From: an uncultured Wenzhouxiangella sp.
GTDB taxonomy: Bacteria > Pseudomonadota > Gammaproteobacteria > Xanthomonadales > Wenzhouxiangellaceae
Assembly: GCA_937876395.1 (NCBI GenBank)
Contig: CALEIM010000066.1
Span: 1 to 15,732, forward strand
Direction of reading: 5' to 3'
Length of the DNA stretch: 15,732 nt
Both the position numbers and the translations under genes were made by a program. Below, in pieces: positions 8,233 to 15,179 of this stretch (position 1 is the stretch's first letter; each line of letters begins with the position of its first letter). Below the pieces are notes generated by a model. It worked only from the letters and a program-made list of their open reading frames with translations, ran no database searches and was not told the DNA's origin.

Positions 8233-8745
8233 TCACTTCCCTGAGCCTTGCGCCTTGAGCCTTGCGCCTTCTTTCAACCCCCGCCCTTCCGGCAGGGCGC
8301 GGAAAAGTTTTGGGCGCTCGGGTGGCCAATCCCAGGTTTGGGAATTCAGTTCGACCCAGGCGTGGGCTTCGGGTGTGGGGCCGCTGCCGGGGCGGACGCC
8401 GATGACCAGTTTGGCCGGCTGGCCGGCACGCCGCATCCACCAGCGCAGCGCAATCGCGCGCGCCAGGCAGCGCGTTCCGGGCAGCCGCACGCTGACCCGC
8501 AGCAAGGCCCGCGCGGCCTGATGCCATTCAGGCGGCTGATCCGATGGCTGTCCCTGCCTGCCCAGCAGCTTGAGGCTGCGCCGAATACCCAGCAAGGTCA
8601 GGCACACGCGCACCGCCAGCAGGCGCCACAGTGCCGGCCACAGCAGCCGGCGTTCGCTGGCCGGAAGCTGGCGAAATCGGCCCACAAGCACTTGCGGACT
8701 GGACGATCCAGCGTTGGCCGTTGGCGGCTCGGGTCGGGTTTCCAT
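8233..8745 (-). CDS. Lasso peptide B2 protein, transglutaminase-like leader peptidase
   Basis: This 170-residue protein has the signature of the lasso B2 (transglutaminase-like, McjB C-terminal domain) family: Cys93 in PGTRCLARAIALRWWMRRAG, the following KLVIGVR strand, and His128 in EAHAWVEL, with Asp139 as the probable third triad residue. These cysteine peptidases remove the precursor leader using ATP together with the cyclase. About 90 N-terminal residues are helical and basic, as usual for stand-alone B2 proteins. ATG 8745 has GAGCGGA upstream. The C-terminal residues after about 155 are encoded by a tandem repeat and are probably dispensable. The gene is first on the minus strand and diverges from the nucleotidyltransferase gene at 8901. 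The family call is strong. Confidence 0.87.
   Translation of the reverse strand: METRPEPPTANAGSSSPQVLVGRFRQLPASERRLLWPALWRLLAVRVCLTLLGIRRSLKLLGRQGQPSDQPPEWHQAARALLRVSVRLPGTRCLARAIALRWWMRRAGQPAKLVIGVRPGSGPTPEAHAWVELNSQTWDWPPERPKLFRALPEGRGLKEGARLKAQGSGK
8242..8269. repeat. Perfect 14-bp tandem repeat (two units) in the B2 3' end
   Basis: TGAGCCTTGCGCCT occurs twice head to tail without mismatch. It falls inside the last codons of the B2 gene, where it encodes a lysine- and glycine-rich tail (KEGARLKAQG). Such units resemble the short intergenic repeats near the window start, so the true end of B2 may once have been earlier. Confidence 0.85.
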
Positions 8746-8900
8746 GATTTCCGCTCAGGAACGTAGCGAATCATTCTACGCCGAGCGCAACGCTCTGCCG
8801 GTTTACCGGGAGCAGATTACAATGCAACATTCCAGCAACCGATCTGCAACGCCAAGGGGTTTACCAATGCCATCGGAAGTATTGCCTCAGTCCGGGCTCC
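8746..8900. promoter_or_regulatory. Divergent intergenic region between B2 and the nucleotidyltransferase
   Basis: This 155-bp spacer should hold the back-to-back promoters of both operons. TACAAT at 8818-8823 could be a -10 for the + strand, and TAGAAT (minus strand, 8772-8777) a -10 for B2. Neither has a good -35 box at 16-18 bp, so the sites are tentative. No operator palindrome stands out. Confidence 0.3.
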
Positions 8901-10118
8901 GTGTTTGATCCTTCACCTGCTCCGCCAGTGACCAAGCTGACGCTGACACCGTCTGACCGCCTGCTGCTGCTGCTGGCGCGCGTTGCGCTGGATCAGCAGC
9001 AGGTCGACCGGGTGCGCGAACTCAGCAGGCAAATCAGCGACTGGCCGGCCTTTGCGCGCCTCGCTGGTACACATTTTTTGGCACCGTTGTGTCTGCACCA
9101 CCTGTCCGCCATTGACGGCCTGCCCGGCCAGGACAAGGCGCGCAGCGCCCTGCAAGCCATGGTCCGGCCCATGCTGGCAAGAACCCTGGCATTGGCCGCC
9201 ACGCAGCGCAATTTCATGACCCGGGTCATCATTCCCCTGGCTGTGCCGATGATCACATTCAAGGGACGGGGCCTGGCGGCGCGCTACTACCCGGACCCGA
9301 ATCTGCGCTTTTGTCGCGACATCGACGTTCTGCTGCCCGTGCCTTCCATCCCGGAAGCCATCGCCAGGGCCTGCCGGTCCGGCTTTCGCATCAGCGCGGA
9401 CGAACGCAGCCCAAGCGCGGGTGAGTTCAAGGTGATAGCGCGCAGTGAGCGAACGATCAAGTTGTTCGACGCTCGTCAATCGTTGATCGAGGTGCACAGC
9501 CATCTGGACAAGTCGGGCTTTCTGTTCGACGAAGCGCGCTGGTTTGCGCGCGCCCAAAGCTGGTCGGTGGACGGCCAGACGACTCTTTTGCCGACCACAA
9601 CCGATCATTTTCTGTTCATCTGTCTGCATCACACCCGTCATCAGTGGTCGCGCCTGATCTGGCTGGCTGATCTCGATGCGCTGGTGCGGGCTGCGGATTT
9701 TGATCTTGACGAAATCACATCCAGGGCGCATGAATGCGGCCTTGGGACAACGATCAAGGCCTGCCTTGATTTCCATGCCGCGTGCGCGGCCGATGACCCG
9801 CTGACTGCGCTCGAAACCGGCTCACCTGGCCGTGAGCTGCTGGACCGATGCCTGACCCTGATCAATGATCCGGAACACGAGTTTTCGCTGCGCCCGCAGC
9901 GGGCCAGTATGGATTTTCATTTTGACTGGCAAATTCCCACCGACTTCCGCCGCCGCCTGCGCTGGCAGCGTCTGAAAGCCGTTTTCCGACCCAATATCAC
10001 GGACTTCCACACTTTGGCTTTGCCACAGCACCTGTACTGGCTGTATTACCCGCTCCGGCCGCTGCTGTACCTGCTGCGCCGCACCGGCCTGCGCCGGGTT
10101 GAGGAACCCAAGCCATGA
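8901..10118 (+). CDS. Nucleotidyltransferase-family protein (NTP_transf_5 type)
   Basis: This 405-residue protein has the typical pattern of the NTP_transf_5 nucleotidyltransferase family: FKGRGLAARYYPDPNLRF (120-137), the metal-binding Asp pair in CRDIDVLLP (Asp140, Asp142), LIEVHSHL (195-202), and a later LHHTRHQWSRLIWLADLDA segment. Members recur in lasso clusters together with HprK-like kinases. In the pseudomycoidin pathway such a protein adds hexose to the phosphorylated C-terminal Ser. The same role is plausible here because both a kinase and Ser-ending precursors are present. The start is GTG 8901, without a clear ribosome site; a second in-frame GTG at 8928 is possible. Its stop overlaps the ABC gene start by 4 bp (ATGA). 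Toxin-antitoxin or tRNA-type functions are unlikely from context. Confidence 0.8.
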   Translation: MFDPSPAPPVTKLTLTPSDRLLLLLARVALDQQQVDRVRELSRQISDWPAFARLAGTHFLAPLCLHHLSAIDGLPGQDKARSALQAMVRPMLARTLALAATQRNFMTRVIIPLAVPMITFKGRGLAARYYPDPNLRFCRDIDVLLPVPSIPEAIARACRSGFRISADERSPSAGEFKVIARSERTIKLFDARQSLIEVHSHLDKSGFLFDEARWFARAQSWSVDGQTTLLPTTTDHFLFICLHHTRHQWSRLIWLADLDALVRAADFDLDEITSRAHECGLGTTIKACLDFHAACAADDPLTALETGSPGRELLDRCLTLINDPEHEFSLRPQRASMDFHFDWQIPTDFRRRLRWQRLKAVFRPNITDFHTLALPQHLYWLYYPLRPLLYLLRRTGLRRVEEPKP

Positions 10119-11944
10119 ATCGCCGTTTAGGCAAATTGCTGGAACCGCTGACGACCCTGCGCCGGGTGCTGCCCATCCTGTGGCAGGCGGCGCGCGGCTG
10201 GGCGGTGCTAGCCGCAATTCTGATGCTGCTCGAAATCGGCTTTGGTCTGGGGATGCTGTATCTGCTCAAATCCCTGGTCGACGTGTTGACCGACAGCCTG
10301 GGCGCCAACGGCAGCGCGGCCGATCTTGAACGCGCCCTGCTGTTCGTTGCCCTGACCGCCTTTGCAACGCTCGGTCATATCGCCTGCCGCGCCGTGGCCG
10401 GACTGGCCCGCGAGATGCAGGGCATGCGTGTGGGTGATTTCATTGACCAGCAGATCCACGCCCGGGCGATTACCGCTGACCTGGCCTTCTACGAAAGTCC
10501 GCAGTACTTCGACACCCTGGAGCGGGCCCGGCAATCAGGGCGCCAGCGACCGGCGCTGGTGGTTTCCAACCTGCTCAACCTGGCGCGCAATCTGGCCATG
10601 CTGGCCGGTGTGGTGGTGTTGCTGGCCACAATCCACTGGATGCTGCTGCCGCTTCTGATCATTGCCATTTTGCCGGCATTGCTGGTGCGCATGTTCTTTA
10701 CCCGCATCAAGTACGAGTGGCAGAAAAAACGCACGCCACTGGAGCGTCGGGCCGGCTATCTCGACTGGCTGATGACCAGCCATATTCATGCCAAGGAGCT
10801 GCGCCTGAACCGCCTCGGCGATGAACTGCGAGCGCGCTACTCTGCGCTGCGCCAGACCATCCGCGGCGAAAACTTCCGCATCAACCGCAGGCGGGTGTTC
10901 ACCGAGCTGGCGGTGGCGGTGCTGGCTGGCCTGGCCTTTTTTGCCGCGCTGGGCTGGCTGACCTGGCAAACCGCCGCCGGGGTCGTGTCGGTCGGCAATC
11001 TGGTGCTGTTTTTGCTGATTTTCCAGCGCTCGCAAAGCATGGGGCAGGAGCTGGTTATCCAGATTTCACGCTTCTACGAAGATCATCTCTACATTGGCCA
11101 GCTTTTCGCATTTCTCGATGTGCGCCCGGTGATTGCCAGCCCGGCCGTGCCCGAGCCGATGCCGCCAACAGACCAGGGCGTGCTGCATCTGGACGACGTT
11201 TCATTCACCTATCCGGGCACCGAGCGGCCGGTTCTGCAGCATATCGACATGCAGATCAGGCCCGGGCAACTGGTCGCCCTGGTTGGTGCGAACGGTTCAG
11301 GCAAGACCTCGCTGATCAAGCTGCTGTGCCGACTGTATGACCCCAGCTCGGGCCATATTCGCCTGAATGATGAGGACATCCGCAATTTTGATCTGGAAGA
11401 ATGGCGGCACCAGTTCAGCGTGATTTTTCAGGACTTTTCCCGCTACGCCGACAGCGTGCGCCAGAATATCCGTTACGGCGATACCCGCCTGAGCGATGAC
11501 AGTCCGGAGATCATCAGCGCCGCCCGTCGGGCCGGAGCCGAGGCTTTTATCGAGCGCCTGCCGCAGGGCCATGACACCCTGCTGTCGCGCATGTTTGAGG
11601 GCGGTCAGGAGCTGAGCATCGGCGAGTGGCAGAAGCTGGCCCTGGCGCGTGCCTTTGTGCATCCGTCACGCTGTATCATTCTCGACGAGCCGACCAGCGC
11701 GCTTGATCCGAACGCCGAATTCGAGCTGTTCGAGAACTTCCGCGAGCGCATCGGGCCACGCTCGGCGCTGATCATCAGCCACCGCCTGTCAACCATCCGC
11801 CTGGCTGACTATATTTATGTACTGGATCAGGGCCGCATCATTGAACACGGAACCCACGAGACCCTGATGAGCAACCGGCATTTGTATCATGAAGCATTTC
11901 GCAAACAGGGCAAGTACTACAAACAGGGAGAGATCACCGTATGA
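10115..11944 (+). CDS. ABC transporter, fused permease-ATPase, lasso peptide exporter (D)
   Basis: This 609-residue half-transporter of MsbA/McjD type has a six-helix membrane domain in about residues 1-320 (for example ILMLLEIGFGLGMLYLL near 33-49) and a C-terminal ATPase. ATPase motifs are Walker A GANGSGKTS at 391-399, Q-loop in VIFQDFSRY, signature LSIGEWQ at 500-506 (a variant of LSGGQ), Walker B CIILDEP at 520-526, and H-loop His556 in ISHRLST. It would work as a homodimer in the inner membrane to export the mature peptide and give self-immunity, as McjD does. It overlaps its neighbours by 4 bp on each side, so NTF, D and K2 form one operon. No C39 peptidase domain is fused, consistent with leader removal by B2. 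Confidence 0.9.
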   Translation: MNRRLGKLLEPLTTLRRVLPILWQAARGWAVLAAILMLLEIGFGLGMLYLLKSLVDVLTDSLGANGSAADLERALLFVALTAFATLGHIACRAVAGLAREMQGMRVGDFIDQQIHARAITADLAFYESPQYFDTLERARQSGRQRPALVVSNLLNLARNLAMLAGVVVLLATIHWMLLPLLIIAILPALLVRMFFTRIKYEWQKKRTPLERRAGYLDWLMTSHIHAKELRLNRLGDELRARYSALRQTIRGENFRINRRRVFTELAVAVLAGLAFFAALGWLTWQTAAGVVSVGNLVLFLLIFQRSQSMGQELVIQISRFYEDHLYIGQLFAFLDVRPVIASPAVPEPMPPTDQGVLHLDDVSFTYPGTERPVLQHIDMQIRPGQLVALVGANGSGKTSLIKLLCRLYDPSSGHIRLNDEDIRNFDLEEWRHQFSVIFQDFSRYADSVRQNIRYGDTRLSDDSPEIISAARRAGAEAFIERLPQGHDTLLSRMFEGGQELSIGEWQKLALARAFVHPSRCIILDEPTSALDPNAEFELFENFRERIGPRSALIISHRLSTIRLADYIYVLDQGRIIEHGTHETLMSNRHLYHEAFRKQGKYYKQGEITV

Positions 11945-12936
11945 GCCTTGCCGCTGAAGGCCTGAGGCCATCGGCCGCATTTCACTATCAGGTCTATGGC
12001 CTGAGCATTGCATCTGACTTTGAAATCCTGGAACTGAGCGCCAGCGAGCCGACCACCGGCGATGTCCGAATCCGTTTTGGTCCGGTGCCCGAACAGCTCA
12101 GCGAGCCGAGCGGCGTATTCGGCTGGGTCGAGTACCGCGACCGGACCTGTCTGTTCAACTTCAAGGATGTGGGCCGCTTTCTGGTCGAGGACGGCCGGAC
12201 CATCACCATCGACCGTCGCCAGGGTCAGCCACGTGCTCAGTCACAAGACCAGGACGGCCAGCACCAGCGCGGCCTCGGCATTCCGCCGGCTGATCTGCGC
12301 GTGTTTTTGCTCGGCAGCGCATTCGGTGCCCTGCTCCATCAGCGCGGCTGGCTTCCCTTGCACGTCAGCGCCGTGCAGGCCGACAGCGGTGTATGGGCCT
12401 TTACCGGTGACTCCGGAGCCGGCAAGTCCACTCTGGCCACCTGGCTGCACCGCCGTTTCGACTGGCCGATTGTGTCCGACGACGTCTCGACGCTCAAACC
12501 AGACGACGCTTCATTCCAGCTCCATCCCGGCCCGCGCAAACTCAAACTTTGGCAGGACGCAGTCGATCATCTCGGCTGTCAGGACGACGAACTGGTACAG
12601 GATTTGAGCAATACTCCGAAGTTTCAGCTCTATTTGTCCGATCGCCAGCCCTGGCAGCCCGGCCCGATCCGGGCGCTGGTGCTGCTTGACCGCTGCGAAC
12701 CGGATGAACCGCCAACGCTGGAACAGCTCACGGGTAGCGTGGCGTTTGCAGCCGCAATGAGCGCCATTTATCGACCCTATATGGCTGAGTGGTTCCGCAA
12801 TCCGGCGGAGCTGATGAGCGAGCTGGTCGCGTTGTGCCAGCAGATCAAAATCTACCGCTTCCGCCGCCAGTGGAATCTTGAAGACCTGGAAAGTCAGCAC
12901 CAGCCGCTGCTCGATCAACTGCTGGACAACCGTTGA
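11941..12936 (+). CDS. Second HprK-related kinase (K2)
   Basis: This 331-residue protein opens with the FHYQVYGLSIASDFEILEL pattern common to lasso-associated HprK-like proteins, followed by HVSAV at 141-145, Walker A GDSGAGKST at 156-164 and SDD at 179-181. A long linker (about 91-112, QPRAQSQDQDGQHQRGLG) is Gln/Asp-rich and probably disordered. It shares only the kinase motifs with K1 at 6945-7889; the N-terminal parts look unrelated, so these are not recent duplicates. ATG 11941 overlaps the ABC stop by 4 bp. The likely target is a precursor C-terminal Ser or a downstream phosphate, but this is inferred. Two kinases in one lasso locus could serve different precursors or successive steps. 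Confidence 0.75.
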   Translation: MSLAAEGLRPSAAFHYQVYGLSIASDFEILELSASEPTTGDVRIRFGPVPEQLSEPSGVFGWVEYRDRTCLFNFKDVGRFLVEDGRTITIDRRQGQPRAQSQDQDGQHQRGLGIPPADLRVFLLGSAFGALLHQRGWLPLHVSAVQADSGVWAFTGDSGAGKSTLATWLHRRFDWPIVSDDVSTLKPDDASFQLHPGPRKLKLWQDAVDHLGCQDDELVQDLSNTPKFQLYLSDRQPWQPGPIRALVLLDRCEPDEPPTLEQLTGSVAFAAAMSAIYRPYMAEWFRNPAELMSELVALCQQIKIYRFRRQWNLEDLESQHQPLLDQLLDNR

Positions 12937-13071
12937 ATGGGTTACGAGAACCCGTGGAGATGGATTCGGCATGGTCACGTCGGCCACGTCGGGCCGGACC
13001 TACGGTTTCGGTAGGTCGGGCAGCGCAGGTTGGAGGGCGAGTGCGGTTTGCCGGCATTCATCGGTAGATTC
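12937..13071. other. Spacer between K2 and the ATP-grasp gene
   Basis: The 135 bp between these genes is mostly repeat DNA (see 12961-13053). No terminator or promoter was recognised, so the ATP-grasp gene may be read from the upstream operon. Confidence 0.4.
12961..13053 (+). repeat. Dispersed repeat, copy 2
   Basis: 13011-13053 is the second copy of the GTAGGTCGGG...TTTGCCG element, in the same orientation as copy 1 and differing by a single G. The 12961-12983 part (TGGATTCGGCATGGTCACGT and three more bases) is the inverted counterpart of 6845-6868. The element reaches within 20 bp of the chosen ATP-grasp start, and it carries in-frame codons that can extend that gene to a TTG at 13030. 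Confidence 0.8.
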
Positions 13072-14301
13072 ATGTCACGACTGAAGCGCAGGGAGCCGGC
13101 GCTGACTTTCTGGTGGTGCCTGGCCGGGTCCGGGCCGCAGACGCAACTGCGGCGCCTGGTTCTGCGCGGGCGGCGCTCGCTGAACCGTCGCCGGCTCGGC
13201 TTTTGGATCCTGCTTGTGCGACGGCTGCTGGTTTGGCCAATCGCCAGCCTGGTGCAGATCAGCGCTGCACGCCAGACGCTCAAGGCTCGCGGTGAAACCT
13301 GCCCCGCCGGGCTGCTCGGCTGGTGGTGGTACGCCTTCTTTCACGGGGTCACGCCTGAAGACTATTTGCGCTTTGAGCTGTTTCGACCGGAGCATCGGCG
13401 GCGGAACCGGGATTTTCTCTACACAAGCGAGGTTCGCTACCTCTCCCTGGCGACACGCTCGAAGGCGGACCACGCCATTTTGCGTGACAAAGGCGCGTTC
13501 AACCGCAGGATGATTGACGCCGGACTGCCGACGCCACCCATCGTGGCCATTCGCACGGGCGACAACTTGCAGATCGGGCCGGATTTTCACGCTTATCGAA
13601 GCTGGTTCGGCAAACCTTCCCGCGGCCACGCCGGCATCGGCTGTATCCGATTTGATCACAAGTCTGATCAACGATACCGGATCCTGGGGCTGGTGGGTCG
13701 GGGTGTCAGCACCGGGCCGGAGGCTGCAACGGACGATCTTGACCTTGATCAGTTGACCCGCTTTCTGGAAAGCGATCGTCTTGCGGATGATCTGGTGATC
13801 CAGCCTGCGATCAGCAATCATCCATCGCTTGCCAAACTGGCGCCGCTGGGGCTGGGCGTCATTCGTTTGCTGACCGCCTGCGCTGGCGGCCGGATCGTGC
13901 CGATCGCTGCCAGCTACTGCATGCCCTGGGCTCACCACATCGTCAGTCAATACGGTATTTTTGCGCCGGTTTCGCTTGCGAGCGGCCGCCTTGAAGTTGC
14001 CGCAGATTTTGGGCTGGTCGGGCGCCGATTCGAGCGTCACCCAACCACTCAGGCCGTAATTCCCGGAACCATCATCCCGAACTGGAAAGAATGCCTTCAA
14101 CTGGGCCTCCAGGCCCATGAGCTGTTTCAGGGTACCGCGCTGATCGGCTGGGATATTGCGCCGGCCGCGGATGGCCCGATTTTGATCGAGGGCAACCTGA
14201 CATTCAATCCACACATGCTGCAGATAAGCCCGGCACCGCCGCTGCTGAAAACGGAGATGGGTCGGGTGCTTGAGGAGTTGGGCTCAACAACAAGCTGGTG
14301 A
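13072..14301 (+). CDS. Sugar-transfer-associated-type ATP-grasp protein
   Basis: This 409-residue protein resembles the ATP-grasp group known as sugar-transfer associated (ATPgrasp_ST). Visible are KGAFNRRMIDAGLPTPPIVA (about 140-159), GKPSRGHAGIGC (about 180-191) and the metal-binding IEGNLTFNPHMLQ with Glu373 and Asn375. Such enzymes form amide-type bonds by acyl-phosphate activation, but this group has no settled reaction. A hydrophobic stretch (LLVRRLLVWPIASLVQI, about 45-61) may associate with the membrane. ATG 13072 is preferred; the frame can extend to a TTG at 13030, but those codons come from a dispersed repeat. It lies between the exporter operon and the twin precursors, so tailoring of the peptide is plausible but unproven. 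Confidence 0.7.
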   Translation: MSRLKRREPALTFWWCLAGSGPQTQLRRLVLRGRRSLNRRRLGFWILLVRRLLVWPIASLVQISAARQTLKARGETCPAGLLGWWWYAFFHGVTPEDYLRFELFRPEHRRRNRDFLYTSEVRYLSLATRSKADHAILRDKGAFNRRMIDAGLPTPPIVAIRTGDNLQIGPDFHAYRSWFGKPSRGHAGIGCIRFDHKSDQRYRILGLVGRGVSTGPEAATDDLDLDQLTRFLESDRLADDLVIQPAISNHPSLAKLAPLGLGVIRLLTACAGGRIVPIAASYCMPWAHHIVSQYGIFAPVSLASGRLEVAADFGLVGRRFERHPTTQAVIPGTIIPNWKECLQLGLQAHELFQGTALIGWDIAPAADGPILIEGNLTFNPHMLQISPAPPLLKTEMGRVLEELGSTTSW

Positions 14302-14332
14302 CAGATGGTCCGCCTGATCCAGTTCACTTGTG

Positions 14333-14375
14333 ACAAACTTTAACTTGACTCATATCACAGTTTTTGTGTCATAAT
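14333..14375 (+). promoter_or_regulatory. Promoter of precursor A1 (copy 1 of a duplicated promoter)
   Basis: ACAAACTTTAACTTGAC (14333-14349) and TATCACAGTTT (14353-14363) recur at exactly +510 bp before the second precursor. TTGACT at 14345-14350 fits a sigma-70 -35 box, and CATAAT at 14370-14375 a -10 box, with a long spacer of 19 bp (18 bp to the overlapping TCATAA). The conserved block between the boxes could be an operator. The start codon follows 48 bp after the -10, with AGAGGGA 10 nt before it. Confidence 0.6.
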
Positions 14376-14422
14376 ACGCGTAGACGGCCTGTAAATCGAT
14401 TTTCAAGAGGGACTGCACTGTC

Positions 14423-14593
14423 ATGATCAAAGCTGAATCCAACGTCACAGCATCCGACCAGGCGCTGCGCGCTTATCAAGCCCCCACCCTGATACGCCTG
14501 TCGCTGACTGCGACTGAGGGCGGGCACACCCCTACCTGCGATGCCGCTTGTGGCGTTGCTGACAATACTTTCCCTGGCGGTCCCGTTTCCTGA
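14423..14593 (+). CDS. Lasso precursor peptide A1 (Cys-containing, C-terminal Ser)
   Basis: This 56-residue peptide is preceded by AGAGGGA. The leader shows Tyr18 and Pro21 in YQAPTLIRLSLTATE, the YxxP signature bound by B1, and Thr31 at position -2. Cutting after Glu32 leaves a 24-residue core beginning GGHTPTCDAACGVADN and ending GGPVS. Gly1 and Asp8 (residue 40) can form an 8-membered macrolactam ring, which matches lasso rules exactly. Cys39 and Cys43 (core 7 and 11) could form a disulfide, one in the ring and one in the tail. The C-terminal Ser is what PadeK-type kinases phosphorylate. It is homologous to A2 at 14945 in leader and core plan. It was too short for usual gene finders and is likely to be unannotated. 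Confidence 0.8.
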   Translation: MIKAESNVTASDQALRAYQAPTLIRLSLTATEGGHTPTCDAACGVADNTFPGGPVS

Positions 14594-14696
14594 CTTCCCC
14601 AACGGGCTAAACTCCGCGTCGGCACCTGCCCTGCGGCATTGGCCCTGCCAAACCACGCTAACACCCGCCCCGAACCGCTTCACCTCCCAGATCGCC
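14585..14696 (+). pseudogene. Remnant of a PqqD-like (B1) gene after precursor A1
   Basis: In the frame of 14649-14696 the translation QTTLTPAPNRFTSQIA matches QTTIRQHPDRFTAEVD, the start of the intact PqqD-like protein at 15180: Q, T, T, P, R, F and T are identical and L/I, N/D, S/A, Q/E and I/V are conservative. Upstream, FPD (14586 on) also matches the pre-ATG sequence of the second copy. No usable ATG stands where the second copy has one, and similarity stops after 14696, where a palindromic repeat follows; the frame ends at a TAA near 14781. This is best read as the decayed B1 of a duplicated promoter-A-B1 unit. Confidence 0.65.
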
Positions 14697-14842
14697 TTGA
14701 ACCACACCGTCACTCCCGCGCGGCTTGCTCTTTTGCGAAAACGAGGAGCGGGAACCCAAAGCCCCGCCTATGAATCTCCGTAACAGCCACACCAGGCTGC
14801 CGTAGCATTTGCTGGCCAGAAATTCGTTTGCCCTCAAATGCA
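14594..14842. other. Region between the two precursor units
   Basis: Apart from the PqqD remnant and the palindromic repeat nothing coding is supported. From 14761 to about 14842 I see no feature. Confidence 0.5.
14709..14760. repeat. Palindromic dispersed repeat (CTCCCGC...GCGGGAA type)
   Basis: GTCACTCCCGC at 14709 and GAGCGGGAACCC near 14746 form an imperfect stem, with an inner stem CTCTTTTG / CGAAAACGAG. This resembles the widespread proteobacterial intergenic repeat with TCCCGC...GCGGGAATCC ends. It starts where similarity to the PqqD-like gene breaks off, so it may mark the event that inactivated the first copy. Confidence 0.6.
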
Positions 14843-14885
14843 ACAAACTTTAACTTGACCTCTATCACAGTTTAGGTGTACAAAT
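14843..14885 (+). promoter_or_regulatory. Promoter of precursor A2 (copy 2 of the duplicated promoter)
   Basis: ACAAACTTTAACTTGAC (14843-14859) and TATCACAGTTT (14863-14873) are identical to 14333-14349 and 14353-14363. TTGACC at 14855-14860 is the -35 and TACAAA at 14879-14884 the probable -10, 18 bp apart. The untranslated leader is about 12 bp longer than for A1, and AAGGGGAT precedes the start codon by 4-5 nt, a better ribosome site than that of A1. Confidence 0.6.
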
Positions 14886-14944
14886 GAGATGTACTGGACA
14901 GATACTGTGCGTCTGTCGACACCAGCTCAAAAAAGGGGATTCAC

Positions 14945-15133
14945 ATGATAGTTCTCAACGCCGGCAGGCTCGGGCCTGGCCAGACTTTACGCATTTATCA
15001 AGCCTCCAGCCTGACCCGCCTGTCATTGAGCGCTACTCGGGCGGGAAGCGGCAACGGCTGTGACGATGTCTGCCAGCGCGTAGGCAACCCCAAAATCGGC
15101 AGCCGGGACGATGTTCCTGACGGTGTTTCCTGA
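14945..15133 (+). CDS. Lasso precursor peptide A2 (Cys-containing, C-terminal Ser)
   Basis: This 62-residue peptide has a good ribosome site (AAGGGG). The leader (RIYQASSLTRLSLSATR) aligns position by position with that of A1: Tyr18, Leu23, Arg25-Leu-Ser-Leu28, Ala30-Thr31, although Pro21 is Ser here. Thr31 at -2 predicts a 30-residue core starting AGSGNGCDDVCQRVGNP and ending DGVS. Asp40 (core 8) is the conserved ring acceptor, with Asp41 (core 9) as an alternative. Cys39 and Cys43 (core 7 and 11) keep the CDxxC spacing of A1, and the C-terminal Ser is also kept. The tail differs in length and sequence, so this would be a related but distinct product made by the same enzymes. Confidence 0.78.
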   Translation: MIVLNAGRLGPGQTLRIYQASSLTRLSLSATRAGSGNGCDDVCQRVGNPKIGSRDDVPDGVS

Positions 15134-15179
15134 TATTTCACCGCCAGTCCCCGCAGCCACAGAAGCGTTGACCCTCCAG

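Noticed and set aside
8823..8908. 28-residue frame upstream of the nucleotidyltransferase as a precursor or leader peptide
   Set aside because: It has no YxxP leader, no plausible ring Asp or Glu after a Thr(-2), and no clear ribosome site.
13075..14214. 379-residue open frame on the minus strand
   Set aside because: It is antisense to the ATP-grasp gene, whose EGN and glycine-rich motifs are convincing.
14327..14370. CRP-type operator (TGTGA ... TCACA) at precursor A1
   Set aside because: The half sites TGTGA and TCACA are too far apart for CRP and the TGTGA is not kept at precursor A2.
14541..14783. 80-residue plus-strand frame as a real gene
   Set aside because: It begins inside precursor A1 and reads through the PqqD remnant into a palindromic repeat; no ribosome site was seen. 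Better explained as a pseudogene remnant.
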